Source of the DNA: Streptomyces cinnabarinus
Lineage (GTDB): Bacteria; Actinomycetota; Actinomycetes; Streptomycetales; Streptomycetaceae
DNA length: 64,000 bases
Assembly: GCF_027270315.1 (NCBI RefSeq)
Contig: NZ_CP114413.1
Location: 4,836,001-4,900,000, forward strand
Direction of reading: 5' to 3'
Position 1 is the first letter of the stretch, and each line of letters starts with the position of its first letter. Positions 18,323-26,503 of this stretch are shown here, one piece after another. Both the position numbers and the translations under genes were made by a program. The notes beneath the pieces were generated by a model that saw only the letters and a list, made by a program, of their open reading frames with translations, had not been told where the DNA came from and did no database searches.

Positions 18323-19141
18323 TCAGGCGAACAGGGCGGCGGGGATCATCGCGAGGATGAGCAGGAGCATGAGTCCGCCGAGACCGCCGAAGAGGATCAG
18401 CGGGAGCAGCATGATCCCCCGGCCGATGAGCAGACTCCGCTCGGTGCCGCTGAAGGGGTCGCGGGGGTCGTAGACGACCTCGATCGTGTCCCCGCGGTAA
18501 CCGGGGGGCGTGTAGCCGTACTGCTTGCCGTTGAGGTCGGTGAACGCGTACACGTGCATCCCGTCGTGGTAGCCGTCGTACCGCGCGAGCACCGTGACAC
18601 CGTGCTTGGGCAGCCGCCACACCGGCTTGCCGAACGGGGTCAGGCGCACCCCGATGTGGACGCAGACTCCGCCGAGGAAGCCGCAGATCCACACCAGGAA
18701 GATCATCTCGGCGTCTTCGGTGAGCGTGAGCAGCACGGTCTCCCCGGCCAGCACGAGGATCAGCGCCAGCCAGCCGAGCCGGATCGCCCGCCGCTGTCCG
18801 ATCTGTCGGTTCTCGTCGTGCAGGGTCCGGACGGTGACGAGGGCGGAGCCGTCGGCGGCGGGCTCGGGGACGCCGGACAGCGCGGTGGTGACGGCGTCGG
18901 TGAAGGCCCGGCCCGCGTCCTCGCCGACGTCCTCGATCCGGTGGACGGCCGGGCGGCCGCCGGGCGGGGCCGTCAGCTCCACCTCCACCACCCGGCCGGC
19001 GCTGTGGACGCGGGCGACGGCGGCCAGGGGTATGCGGTGTTCCTTGTCCCGTCGGCGCAGGACCAACGCCGAGCCGTCGAACTGGAGTTGGGTGTCCCTG
19101 CGGCCCCGGAGGACGGGGACGGACGGTGGCATGATCGACAT
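18323..19141 (-). CDS. DUF3592-like membrane protein
   Basis: 272 residues. The N-terminal ~110 residues look like a soluble domain (RDTQLQFDGSALVLRRRDKEHRIPLAAVARV), perhaps PH-like. Two transmembrane helices follow (about 121-140 and 146-166), then an exposed loop with GYRGDTIEVVYDPRDPF, the pattern of DUF3592 proteins, and a final helix pair near the C-terminus. The start is the ATG 6 bases after tacgat on the minus strand (leaderless). Function unknown. It is convergent and abutting with the response regulator. Confidence 0.7.
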   Translation of the reverse strand: MSIMPPSVPVLRGRRDTQLQFDGSALVLRRRDKEHRIPLAAVARVHSAGRVVEVELTAPPGGRPAVHRIEDVGEDAGRAFTDAVTTALSGVPEPAADGSALVTVRTLHDENRQIGQRRAIRLGWLALILVLAGETVLLTLTEDAEMIFLVWICGFLGGVCVHIGVRLTPFGKPVWRLPKHGVTVLARYDGYHDGMHVYAFTDLNGKQYGYTPPGYRGDTIEVVYDPRDPFSGTERSLLIGRGIMLLPLILFGGLGGLMLLLILAMIPAALFA

Positions 19142-19147
19142 GGCGTG

Positions 19148-19153
19148 ATCGTA
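19148..19153 (-). promoter_or_regulatory. Likely -10 box for the DUF3592-like gene
   Basis: tacgat on the minus strand, 6 bases before the ATG at 19141. Confidence 0.4.
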
Positions 19154-19203
19154 GAGGTTGGGTGAAGATCTGACACCCCTGGTCAGACGGGGGGATCCCG
19201 GGC

Positions 19204-19209
19204 TAGCGT
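19204..19209 (+). promoter_or_regulatory. Likely -10 box for the P450 gene
   Basis: tagcgt, 6 bases before the ATG at 19216; leaderless arrangement. Confidence 0.45.
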
Positions 19210-19215
19210 CCGTTC

Positions 19216-20418
19216 ATGGGAGCCTTCGATCCATGGGACCCGGCGTTCCTCGCCGACCCCTACCCCGCCTACGCCGAGCTGCGTACCCAGGGCCGTGTGC
19301 GCTATTTCGAGCCGACGAACCAGTGGCTGGTGCCGCACCACGCCGACGTCTCGGCGCTGCTGCGGGACCGCCGCCTCGGGCGGACGTACCAGCACCGGTT
19401 CACGCACGAGGAGTTCGGGCGGACGGCCCCTCCCGCGGAGCACGAGCCGTTCCACACCCTGAACGACCACGGGATGCTGGACCTCGAACCGCCGGACCAC
19501 ACCAGGATCCGGCGCCTGGTCTCCAAGGCGTTCACCCCGAGGACGGTCGAGCGGCTCAAGCCGTACGTCGCACGGCTGGCCGGGGAACTGGTGGACGGCC
19601 TGGTCGACGCAGGCGGCGGCGATCTGCTCACCGATGTCGCCGAGCCGCTGCCGGTCGCGGTGATCGCCGAGATGCTGGGCATCCCGGAGGCGGACCGGGC
19701 ACCCCTGCGGCCCTGGTCGGCGGACATCTGCGGCATGTACGAGCTGAACCCGCCGGAGGAGACGGCCCGGAAGGCGGTACGGGCCTCCGTCGAGTTCTCG
19801 GAGTACCTGCGGGAGCTGATCGCCGAGCGCCGCAAGGAGCCGGGGGAGGACCTGATCTCCGGTCTCATCGCGGCGCACGACGAGGGCGACCGCCTCACGG
19901 AACAGGAGATGATCTCCACCTGTGTCCTGCTCCTGAACGCGGGGCACGAGGCGACGGTGAACTCCACGGTCAACGGCTGGTACGCCCTGTTCCGCAACCC
20001 GGACCAGCTGGCCGCCCTGCGCGCGGACCACACCTTGGTCCCGGCCGCGATCGAGGAACTGATGCGCTACGACACCCCGCTCCAGCTCTTCGAGCGCTGG
20101 GTGCTGGACGAGATCGAGATCGACGGCACGACGATCCCGCGCGGCGCGGAGATCGCGATGCTCTTCGGCTCGGCGAACCACGACCCCGAGGTGTTCGCGA
20201 ACCCCGAGCGCCTCGACCTCACCCGCCAGGAGAACCCGCACATCTCCTTCAGCGCCGGCATCCACTACTGCATCGGCGCCCCCCTGGCCCGTATCGAACT
20301 GGCGGCCTCGATGACGGCGCTGCTGGAACGGGCCCCGGCCCTGAGTCTCGCGGAGGATCCGCGGCGGAAGCCGAACTTCGTGATCCGGGGCCTGGAAGGG
20401 CTCAGCGTCGCGGTCTGA
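19216..20418 (+). CDS. Cytochrome P450, CYP107-like
   Basis: 400 residues, a typical class I bacterial P450. I-helix oxygen-binding motif AGHEAT (242-247), ExxR as E281-R284 in EELMRYDTPLQ, and the heme loop FSAGIHYCIGAPLAR with the thiolate Cys352. The usual first Gly of the FGxGxHxCxG loop is replaced (FSAGIHYC), a variation seen in several families. It probably hydroxylates a small hydrophobic molecule; the substrate is unknown. No ferredoxin gene is next to it. Its 3' end overlaps a small opposite-strand gene. I recall a CYP107P at this place in other Streptomyces, but the subfamily is not proven here. Confidence 0.93.
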   Translation: MGAFDPWDPAFLADPYPAYAELRTQGRVRYFEPTNQWLVPHHADVSALLRDRRLGRTYQHRFTHEEFGRTAPPAEHEPFHTLNDHGMLDLEPPDHTRIRRLVSKAFTPRTVERLKPYVARLAGELVDGLVDAGGGDLLTDVAEPLPVAVIAEMLGIPEADRAPLRPWSADICGMYELNPPEETARKAVRASVEFSEYLRELIAERRKEPGEDLISGLIAAHDEGDRLTEQEMISTCVLLLNAGHEATVNSTVNGWYALFRNPDQLAALRADHTLVPAAIEELMRYDTPLQLFERWVLDEIEIDGTTIPRGAEIAMLFGSANHDPEVFANPERLDLTRQENPHISFSAGIHYCIGAPLARIELAASMTALLERAPALSLAEDPRRKPNFVIRGLEGLSVAV

Positions 20419-20614
20419 GCCGCCGGGCCAGAGCCCACAGCCCAAGAGCGAGGGCGGTGCCCCCGAGCACCGCCAAGGGCAGCTCGGCGTACAGCACCCT
20501 CCAGTCGGGCGCCTGCTCGAACCGCCAGAACCGCCCCCGGACATCGACGGCCCACACCGCGAGCCCGGCGCCCGCCCCGAGAGCGCCGATCAGACAACCC
20601 CCGGCGGCCTGCAT
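20402..20614 (-). CDS. Small two-helix membrane protein
   Basis: About 70 residues from the ATG at 20614, preferred because GGGAG lies 5 bases upstream; an ATG four codons earlier lacks a site. Two hydrophobic helices (AGGCLIGALGAGAGLAVWAV and LPLAVLGGTALALGLWALA) flank a short aromatic polar loop, and the end is RRLRPRR. It overlaps the P450 stop by 17 bases in the convergent direction. No family recognised. Confidence 0.5.
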   Translation of the reverse strand: MQAAGGCLIGALGAGAGLAVWAVDVRGRFWRFEQAPDWRVLYAELPLAVLGGTALALGLWALARRLRPRR

Positions 20615-20677
20615 GCGTTCTCCCATGCCCGGGACGGACGCGTGCGGGGCCGTCGGAGGTTCCGGGCGCCGTCGGCC

Positions 20678-22258
20678 CTACGTCGTCATGTCCCGCCGCC
20701 GCAGCCCCGCCAGTCCTGCGGCGACGAGCAGTGCGGCCAGCGCCAGCAGCGCCAGTACCGGGCCCCACGCCATCTCCCCGCCCGGCAGCTTGGGGAGGTG
20801 GGCGAAGGGGGAGAGGTCCAGGACGGCCTGCGGGGCGTCCAGGGCCGGGCCCACCCAGCCGATCAGCAGGACCGCGGCCGCCACCGCCCATGCCGCCATC
20901 GCGGCCCGCGGCAGGGCGCCGTGGAGGAGGACCGCGATGCCGCCGATCAGCCATACCGCCGGGAGCTGGATGAGGCAGGCGGCCAGGATCGCGGGGATCT
21001 GCTCGCCGTAGCCCGCGGCGAAGCCCAGGCCCGCCAGGAGCATGATCCAGGCCGATCCCGCGAAGGCGATGAGGAGGTGGCCGGCGGACCAGCGCAGGCG
21101 GCTCACCGCGTTCGCCAGGAGCGGCTCCGCCCGCATCGAGGTCTCCTCGCCGTGCAGGCGCAGGACCGAGGAGACCACGTACAGGGACGCGATCAGGCCC
21201 AGCATGCCGATCATCGAGGCGAGGAAGGCGTCCGTCAGGCCGCTCCGGCCGCCCATGCGCTCGAAGATCTCGCGGGCGTTCTCGTTGTCGCCCACTAGGT
21301 CCGTCACACCGTCCGTGAGGCCGCCGTAGACGACCCCGGCGAGGAAGAAGCCGATGCTCCAGCCGAGCACGCCGCCCCGCTGGAGTCGCCAGGCGAGGGC
21401 GGTGGTCGTGGCGAGGCGGCCCTCGGCGGGGCCGGGGCGGGACGGGAAGAAGCTCATGCCGACGTCCCGGCGGCCCGCAAGGGCGTAGGCGAGCGCCGCC
21501 TGGGCCGCCGTCGCTGCCGCGAACAGGAGCAGGACCCACCAGCGTTCGTCCGCGAAGGCCCGCAGGTTCGACAGCCAGCCCAGGGGTGAGGCCCAGGTCA
21601 GTGGCGACGAGCCGTCGTCCGAGGCCGAGTCGCCCGCCGCGCGCAGGACGAAGGCCGCGCCCAGCAGGCCCGCCGTCAGACCCCGGGCCAGCCGTGCGCT
21701 CTCCGTGAACTGCGCGACGATCGCCGCCAGCGTCGCGAAGACCATGCCGACCCCGGCGAGGCCGAGCCCGAAGGCCAGCGCCCCGGCCGCGCCCTGCCCG
21801 GCGAGGCCGACCGCGACCAGCAGCGCCAGTACGGCGTTTGCGACGCCCGCCGCCAGCAGCGACGCCGTCAGGGAGGCCCGGCGGCCCACCGTCCCGGACG
21901 CCACCAGCTCCTGCCGCCCGCTCTCCTCCTCGTCCCGCGTGTGCCGTACGACGACCAGCAGGCTGACGACGGCCGCGAGGGCGCCCGCGTACACGCCGAC
22001 CCGCCAGGTCGTCAGCGCGCCGGTCGAGTCGTCGAAGACCGGGCCGATCAGGGCGCGGAAGGAGGCGTTGGAGGCGGTGTCCGCGACGAGTTTCGCGCGG
22101 TCCGCGTCCGTCGCGTACACGCCCTCCAGCGTGCCCGGCATCGACAGGATCATCAGGGCGTTCACCGCCACCCAGACCGGGATCATCAGCCGGTCCCGGC
22201 GCAGCGCGAACCGCAACAGCGTCCCGGTGCCCGCCAGTTCGGCGGTGGCCGTGGTCAT
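20678..22258 (-). CDS. ABC exporter permease (polyketide-antibiotic exporter type)
   Basis: 526 residues from an ATG that overlaps the stop of the ATPase gene (ATGA). About 12 transmembrane helices are visible in two similar halves, starting with [20 protein letters not shown]. The layout fits the ABC-2-type exporters often annotated as exporters of polyketide antibiotics. It forms one transporter with the ATPase encoded upstream. The substrate is unknown. The operon reads away from the GbsR/MarR-type gene, its probable regulator. Confidence 0.88.
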   Translation of the reverse strand: MTTATAELAGTGTLLRFALRRDRLMIPVWVAVNALMILSMPGTLEGVYATDADRAKLVADTASNASFRALIGPVFDDSTGALTTWRVGVYAGALAAVVSLLVVVRHTRDEEESGRQELVASGTVGRRASLTASLLAAGVANAVLALLVAVGLAGQGAAGALAFGLGLAGVGMVFATLAAIVAQFTESARLARGLTAGLLGAAFVLRAAGDSASDDGSSPLTWASPLGWLSNLRAFADERWWVLLLFAAATAAQAALAYALAGRRDVGMSFFPSRPGPAEGRLATTTALAWRLQRGGVLGWSIGFFLAGVVYGGLTDGVTDLVGDNENAREIFERMGGRSGLTDAFLASMIGMLGLIASLYVVSSVLRLHGEETSMRAEPLLANAVSRLRWSAGHLLIAFAGSAWIMLLAGLGFAAGYGEQIPAILAACLIQLPAVWLIGGIAVLLHGALPRAAMAAWAVAAAVLLIGWVGPALDAPQAVLDLSPFAHLPKLPGGEMAWGPVLALLALAALLVAAGLAGLRRRDMTT

Positions 22259-23145
22259 CGGTCCGCCTCCTGGTATTGCCGCAGGAACAGCTCCTCCAGG
22301 GTGGGCGGGGTGGAGGTCAGCGAGCGGACCCCGGACTGCGCGAACGACTTCAGCACGGCGTCCAGCTGGTCCGTGTCGACCTGGAGCCGGACGCGGTGGC
22401 CCTGGATGTCGAGGTCGTGCACGCCGGGCAGGTGTGCCAACCCGTTGGGCGGGCCCGCGAGTTCGGCCGCGACGCTGGTCCGGGTGAGGTGCCGCAGATC
22501 GGCGAGGGACCCGGTCTCGACCGTACGGCCCTTGCGGATGATGCTCACCCGGTCGCAGAGCTGCTCCACCTCGCTGAGGATGTGCGAGGAGAGCAGGATC
22601 GTCCGGCCCTGCTCCCGGGCCTCCTCCACACAGCGCTGGAAGACCTCCTCCATCAGCGGGTCGAGGCCCGACGTGGGCTCGTCGAGGATCAGCAGGTCCA
22701 CGTCCGAGGCGAAGGCCGCGACCAGGGCGACCTTCTGGCGGTTGCCCTTGGAGTAGGTGCGGCCCTTCTTGGTGGGGTCCAGCTCGAAGCGCTCGGTCAG
22801 TTCGGCGCGCCGGCGGGCGTCCAGGCCGCCGCGCAGACGGCCGTACAGGTCGATGACCTCGCCGCCGGAGAGGTTGCGCCACAGGGTGACGTCGCCGGGG
22901 ACGTAGGCGATCCGCCGGTGCGCCTCCACCGCGTCCGCCCAGGGGTCGAGGCCGAGGATCTGAGCGGCGCCGGAGTCGGCGCGCAGCAGGCCCAGCAGGA
23001 CGCGGATGGTGGTGGACTTCCCGGAGCCGTTCGGGCCGAGGAAACCGTGCACCTCGCCGGTCTCCACCTCCAGGTCGAGGCCGTCGAGCGCATGCGTGCT
23101 CCCGAACCGCTTGTGCAGTCCGGAGACGGTGATTGCCTTCGTCAT
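22255..23145 (-). CDS. ABC transporter ATP-binding protein
   Basis: 296 residues. Walker A is [10 protein letters not shown], the signature is [11 protein letters not shown] (the usual LSGGxxQ is altered, as in some drug exporters), and Walker B is [14 protein letters not shown]. The C-terminal ~80 residues are the DUF4162-like tail of DrrA-type exporter ATPases. Partner of the downstream permease. The ATG is 7 bases after tacgtt, with ttcaca 17 bases further upstream as the -35. Confidence 0.93.
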   Translation of the reverse strand: MTKAITVSGLHKRFGSTHALDGLDLEVETGEVHGFLGPNGSGKSTTIRVLLGLLRADSGAAQILGLDPWADAVEAHRRIAYVPGDVTLWRNLSGGEVIDLYGRLRGGLDARRRAELTERFELDPTKKGRTYSKGNRQKVALVAAFASDVDLLILDEPTSGLDPLMEEVFQRCVEEAREQGRTILLSSHILSEVEQLCDRVSIIRKGRTVETGSLADLRHLTRTSVAAELAGPPNGLAHLPGVHDLDIQGHRVRLQVDTDQLDAVLKSFAQSGVRSLTSTPPTLEELFLRQYQEADR

Positions 23146-23152
23146 GGCTCTG

Positions 23153-23158
23153 AACGTA
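23153..23158 (-). promoter_or_regulatory. -10 box of the ABC exporter operon
   Basis: tacgtt on the minus strand, 7 bases before the ATG. The -35 ttcaca (complement of 23176-23181) is 17 bases upstream, inside the palindrome below. Confidence 0.55.
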
Positions 23159-23165
23159 CGCTTCT

Positions 23166-23181
23166 TTCAGAAATTTGTGAA
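23166..23181. promoter_or_regulatory. Palindromic operator between ABC exporter and its regulator
   Basis: ttcagaaatttgtgaa reads ttca-n-aaattt-n-tgaa and is symmetric apart from one base in each arm. It covers the -35 box of the ABC operon. It is unusually A+T-rich for this genome. It is the likely binding site of the divergent GbsR/MarR-type protein. Confidence 0.6.
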
Positions 23182-23206
23182 GTTAAGGAAGCGTGTGAAT
23201 CGCCGA

Positions 23207-23212
23207 TAGGAT
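23207..23212 (+). promoter_or_regulatory. -10 box of the regulator gene
   Basis: taggat, 6 bases before the ATG at 23219; leaderless. Confidence 0.5.
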
Positions 23213-23218
23213 GGGCGC

Positions 23219-23731
23219 ATGACGGAAGCAGCGGCCGGGGCGGCGGGGCGGGACACGGAGGCCGTGTCGAGGTTTGTCGAGTCCTTCGCGGCGCAGCTCG
23301 TCGAGGCCGGGATGCAGCGGATGGCGGCCCGGGTCTTCGCCGCGCTGCTCGCCTCCGACGAGGGCGCGCTGACCTCCGCCGAACTGGGCGAACAGCTGCG
23401 GATCAGCCCGGCCGCGGTCTCCGGCGCGGTGCGCTACCTGGCCCAGACCCACATGGTCAGCCGGGAGCGCGAGCCCGGCTCACGGCGCGAGCGCTACCGG
23501 GTGCACGGGGACCAGTGGTACGAGGCCCTCACCAACCGCGAGGCCGTCATCAAGCGCTGGGAAGGCGCGCTGCGGGACGGCGTGGCGAGCCTCGGCCGGG
23601 ACACCCCGGCGGGCCGCCGCATGGCCGAGACGCTGGCCTTCTTCGAGTTCATCGAGGGCGAGATCGCGGCGATGATGGAACGCTGGCGGACGCACCGGGA
23701 CGAGCGGTTCGGGCCGGGCTCCGGCGAGTGA
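23219..23731 (+). CDS. GbsR/MarR-family transcriptional regulator
   Basis: 170 residues. Winged helix-turn-helix: RMAARVFAALLASDEGALTSAELGEQLRISPAAVSGAVRYLAQTHMVSREREPGSRRERY, followed by a long dimerisation helix region (AETLAFFEFIEGEIAAMMERW). This length and helix-first layout match the GbsR-like branch of MarR proteins. Divergent position and the shared palindrome suggest it represses the ABC exporter and itself until a ligand binds, probably the exported compound. Past the stop, the DNA turns into a GC-rich repeat tract. Confidence 0.85.
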   Translation: MTEAAAGAAGRDTEAVSRFVESFAAQLVEAGMQRMAARVFAALLASDEGALTSAELGEQLRISPAAVSGAVRYLAQTHMVSREREPGSRRERYRVHGDQWYEALTNREAVIKRWEGALRDGVASLGRDTPAGRRMAETLAFFEFIEGEIAAMMERWRTHRDERFGPGSGE

Positions 23732-23810
23732 TCCGCAGTCCGGGCCCGCCTCCGGCGCGTGGCATGCGGTCTGGGCCCGGCCCGGCCCCGCGGACAGCGG
23801 CCTGGCACCG

Positions 23811-23867
23811 GTCGGCGGCCCGGCACCGGCCAGGCCTCGGTCGGCGACCTGCGGCCCGGCACCGGCC
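23811..23867. repeat. 57-bp direct repeat, copy 1
   Basis: Identical over 57 bases to 23947-24003 (begins gtcggcggcccggcacc). The two copies are offset by 136 bases inside the GC-rich tract, which suggests a recent duplication or slippage. Confidence 0.8.
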
Positions 23868-23946
23868 GGCGGCCCAGCCTCGGCCAGCGGCCAGCGGTCG
23901 GCGACCCTCGGCCCAGTCTTGGCCAGCGACCCTCGGCCCGGCACCC

Positions 23947-24003
23947 GTCGGCGGCCCGGCACCGGCCAGGCCTCGGTCGGCGACCTGCGGCCCGGCACCG
24001 GCC
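23947..24003. repeat. 57-bp direct repeat, copy 2
   Basis: Second copy of the unit at 23811-23867. Confidence 0.8.
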
Positions 24004-24129
24004 TGTGACCCGTGGCCCGGCACCGGCCGGCGGCCCAGCCTCGGCCAGCGACCCGTGGCCAGGCCTCGGCCCGCGGCCCGGCACCGCCCGTCTGCCCGGC
24101 ACCGGCAGGCCTCCGCCGGCGGTCCGCCG

Positions 24130-24975
24130 TTATTTCCCCGGCAGCACCAGCCCCAGCGCCCCCTCCCACACCGTCCAGGTCCGTCTGCGGACCGGCCCCG
24201 CCTCCAGCGCGTCCGCCCGGTAGCGGAAGTCCGCCCCGGACACCGTCACCCGGCGGCCCCGCGCCAGCAGGGGCGCCGCCTCCGCGCCTATCGAGGCCGG
24301 GCGGACCTCCACCGACGCCGTGCCGGAGCCGTGCGGGGTCACCGAGACGCCCTCCACCGGCTGGTCCAGGTCCACCAGGGTCAGCCCGTCGACCTCGACC
24401 CGCAGCCGCGCGGGCCCGGCCCCCGAGGGCGCCGGAGCCGGCCGCGTCGGCGCCAGCGTCCGTACCAGGGAGTGGTACGTCCGCCGCCAGGGCCGCCCCT
24501 CCGCGGCCTCGGCGCTCCCCGGCCCCGGCGGCACCGGCGGGATCCGCAGCGCGCCCAGCACCACCCCGTCGCTGTCGTCGACGAGCACGTCCACCCGGCT
24601 CTCGACTCCGTCCAGCACGGCCCGCGCCGCCGCCACCGCGCCGATGGGCACCCCCAGCGCCCCGGCCAGCGACAGCATCGCGCCCACCGGGACCACCGAC
24701 AGCGCGCATCCGGCCAGCTCCCGCCGCCGGTGCAACAGGGACACCGCACGCACCAGCGCCCGGTCGTCGCCGATCACCACCGGCCGCCGCGAACCCCTTC
24801 GGGCGAGCGCGCGGGCGAATTCCTCGGGCCCCTCCGGCAGGCACACCTTGGTGGTGGCACCCGCGCTGAGCACGTCTTTTGCGATCCGAACGGACTCCCC
24901 GTCCCAATGCCGGGCGACCGGGTCGATGACCACCAGCAGCTGATCGGACGTCGCGGAAGTCGCCACCTCGGCCAT
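24130..24975 (-). CDS. Diacylglycerol kinase-like protein with degenerate active site
   Basis: 281 residues with the two-domain outline of the DAGK/YegS lipid kinases: an N-terminal alpha/beta ATP domain and a C-terminal beta-sandwich (GVSVTPHGSGTASVEVRPASIGAEAAPLLARGRRVTVSG). Where active enzymes have GGDGT, this one has IGDDR (68-72), and where they have GTxND it has GAMLS (98-102). The catalytic nucleotide-binding motifs are therefore altered and it may be inactive or may do something else. RBS: GAGGAAG followed by GAGGC upstream of the ATG. Divergent from purA with only about 190 bases between. Confidence 0.75.
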   Translation of the reverse strand: MAEVATSATSDQLLVVIDPVARHWDGESVRIAKDVLSAGATTKVCLPEGPEEFARALARRGSRRPVVIGDDRALVRAVSLLHRRRELAGCALSVVPVGAMLSLAGALGVPIGAVAAARAVLDGVESRVDVLVDDSDGVVLGALRIPPVPPGPGSAEAAEGRPWRRTYHSLVRTLAPTRPAPAPSGAGPARLRVEVDGLTLVDLDQPVEGVSVTPHGSGTASVEVRPASIGAEAAPLLARGRRVTVSGADFRYRADALEAGPVRRRTWTVWEGALGLVLPGK

Positions 24976-25005
24976 GCCTCGCTTCCTCGGGTAGCATCTT
25001 TGTGC

Positions 25006-25037
25006 AAGAGCCCCTTGCGCTATTGCGCCAGGGGCTT
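25006..25037 (+). promoter_or_regulatory. Hairpin in the purA leader
   Basis: agcccct and gcgc pair with gcgc and aggggct around a tatt loop (stem of about 11 pairs with one mismatch). It begins about 10 bases after tagcat (24992-24997), a plausible purA -10 box, so it would lie at the very 5' end of the message. It may be a transcript stabiliser or attenuator, or a terminator for read-through. No known riboswitch was recognised. Confidence 0.4.
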
Positions 25038-25161
25038 CGTCTATTCCGGGGCATCCGGTCCGACGGTTTGCGGCCAACGAAGGTCGCCGGTGTATCACCC
25101 GCACACGTGCGGCGTACACCCCTGACCTTGGACATGCCCCGCCCGGAAGGGGTGTACGCGC

Positions 25162-26445
25162 GTGCCCGCACTTGTGCTGCTCGGTGCTCAGTGGGGTGAC
25201 GAAGGCAAGGGAAAGGCGACCGACCTGCTCGGTGGCTCGGTCGATTATGTGGTGCGCTACCAGGGCGGCAACAATGCCGGCCACACGGTGGTCGTGGGCG
25301 ATCAGAAGTACGCCCTGCACCTTCTCCCTTCCGGAATCCTGTCCCCGGGGTGCACCCCGGTCATCGGAAACGGTGTCGTTGTCGACCCGTCGGTCCTGCT
25401 CTCCGAGCTGAGCGGTCTGAACGAGCGCGGCGTCGACACGTCCAAGCTCCTCATCAGCGGAAACGCGCACATCATCACGCCGTACAACGTCACCGTCGAC
25501 AAGGTGACGGAACGCTTCCTCGGTAAGCGGAAGATCGGCACGACCGGGCGCGGCATCGGGCCGACCTACGCGGACAAGATCAACCGCGTCGGCATCCGGG
25601 TGCAGGACCTCTACGACGAGTCGATCCTCCAGCAGAAGGTGGAGGCGGCGCTCGACGTCAAGAACCAGCTGCTGACCAAGCTCTACAACCGCCGCGCGAT
25701 CGCCGTGGACCAGGTGGTGGAGGAGCTGCTGGGCTACGCCGAGCAGATCAAGCCGTTCGTCGCCGACACGGTGCTGGTGCTGAACCAGGCCCTGGAGGAC
25801 GACAAGGTCGTGCTCTTCGAGGGCGGCCAGGGCACGCTGCTCGACATCGACCACGGCACGTATCCGTTCGTCACCTCGTCCAACCCGACCGCGGGCGGCG
25901 CCTGCACGGGCGCGGGCGTGGGCCCGACGAAGATCAACCGGGTCATCGGCATCCTCAAGGCCTACACGACCCGCGTCGGCTCGGGCCCGTTCCCGACCGA
26001 GCTGTTCGACGAGGACGGCGAGGCGCTGCGCCGGATCGGCGGCGAGCGGGGCGTCACCACCGGCCGTGACCGGCGCTGCGGCTGGTTCGACGCGGTCATC
26101 GCCCGGTACGCGACCCGCGTCAACGGCCTGACCGACTTCTTCCTCACCAAGCTCGACGTGCTCACCGGCTGGGAGCAGATCCCGGTCTGTGTCGCGTACG
26201 AGATCGACGGCAGGCGGGTCGAGGAGCTGCCGTACTCGCAGACGGACTTCCACCACGCGAAGCCGGTCTACGAGATGCTGCCGGGCTGGTCCGAGGACAT
26301 CTCGAAGGCGAAGTCGTTCTCCGACCTGCCGAAGAACGCCCAGGCGTACGTCAAGGCGCTGGAGGAAATGTCCGGCGCTCCGATCTCCGCGATCGGCGTG
26401 GGCCCGGGCCGGGACGAGACGATCGAGATCAACTCGTTCATCTGA
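25162..26445 (+). CDS. purA: Adenylosuccinate synthetase
   Basis: 427 residues. It joins IMP and aspartate using GTP, the first committed step to AMP. Motifs: N-terminal [16 protein letters not shown] (GTP loop), [11 protein letters not shown], the IMP region [15 protein letters not shown], and [24 protein letters not shown]. It is full length with a GTG start preceded by GGAAGGGG. The gene has a leader of about 160 bases with a hairpin, and a strong terminator behind it. Confidence 0.98.
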   Translation: MPALVLLGAQWGDEGKGKATDLLGGSVDYVVRYQGGNNAGHTVVVGDQKYALHLLPSGILSPGCTPVIGNGVVVDPSVLLSELSGLNERGVDTSKLLISGNAHIITPYNVTVDKVTERFLGKRKIGTTGRGIGPTYADKINRVGIRVQDLYDESILQQKVEAALDVKNQLLTKLYNRRAIAVDQVVEELLGYAEQIKPFVADTVLVLNQALEDDKVVLFEGGQGTLLDIDHGTYPFVTSSNPTAGGACTGAGVGPTKINRVIGILKAYTTRVGSGPFPTELFDEDGEALRRIGGERGVTTGRDRRCGWFDAVIARYATRVNGLTDFFLTKLDVLTGWEQIPVCVAYEIDGRRVEELPYSQTDFHHAKPVYEMLPGWSEDISKAKSFSDLPKNAQAYVKALEEMSGAPISAIGVGPGRDETIEINSFI

Positions 26446-26462
26446 GCTGTCTCCGGCTGTTG

Positions 26463-26496
26463 AGAAGAGGGGCGTCCCGCGGGGCGCCCCTCTTCT
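26463..26496 (+). terminator. Strong terminator after purA (possibly bidirectional)
   Basis: Perfect 12-bp stem agaagaggggcg / cgcccctcttct with a 10-base loop, followed by gcgtttgt. It separates purA from the convergent ABC permease gene. Confidence 0.88.
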
Positions 26497-26503
26497 GCGT
26501 TTG

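Larger units (their letters stand above)
23732..24129. repeat. GC-rich degenerate repeat tract (non-coding)
   Basis: About 400 bases without a credible gene, between the regulator and the lipid-kinase-like gene. It is built of irregular copies of short units such as cggcccggcaccggcc, cctcggccagcg and gtcggcgaccc. Open frames exist on both strands but consist only of repetitive Ala/Gly/Pro/Arg, so I read them as chance. The longest exact copy pair is listed separately. Confidence 0.75.

Noticed and set aside
3335..23145. Biosynthetic gene cluster (aminotransferase, P450, MFS, ABC exporter, kynurenine genes)
   Set aside because: No polyketide, peptide, terpene or RiPP core enzyme is present, the genes lie on different strands with housekeeping genes between, and the order matches the conserved core.
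23811..24003. Possible CRISPR array from the 57-bp repeats
   Set aside because: Only two copies, the spacer is itself made of the same short units, and no cas gene is near.
23480..24129. Minus-strand open frames of 120-560 residues through the GC repeat tract
   Set aside because: They are made only of Ala/Gly/Pro/Arg repeats with no domain, and they overlap the GbsR-type gene, whose reading frame and motifs are convincing.
25002..25199. Small open frame in the purA leader as a leader peptide
   Set aside because: Its GTG is only 4 bases from the -10 box and has no ribosome-binding site; it also overlaps the purA start in another frame. The hairpin explains the region better.
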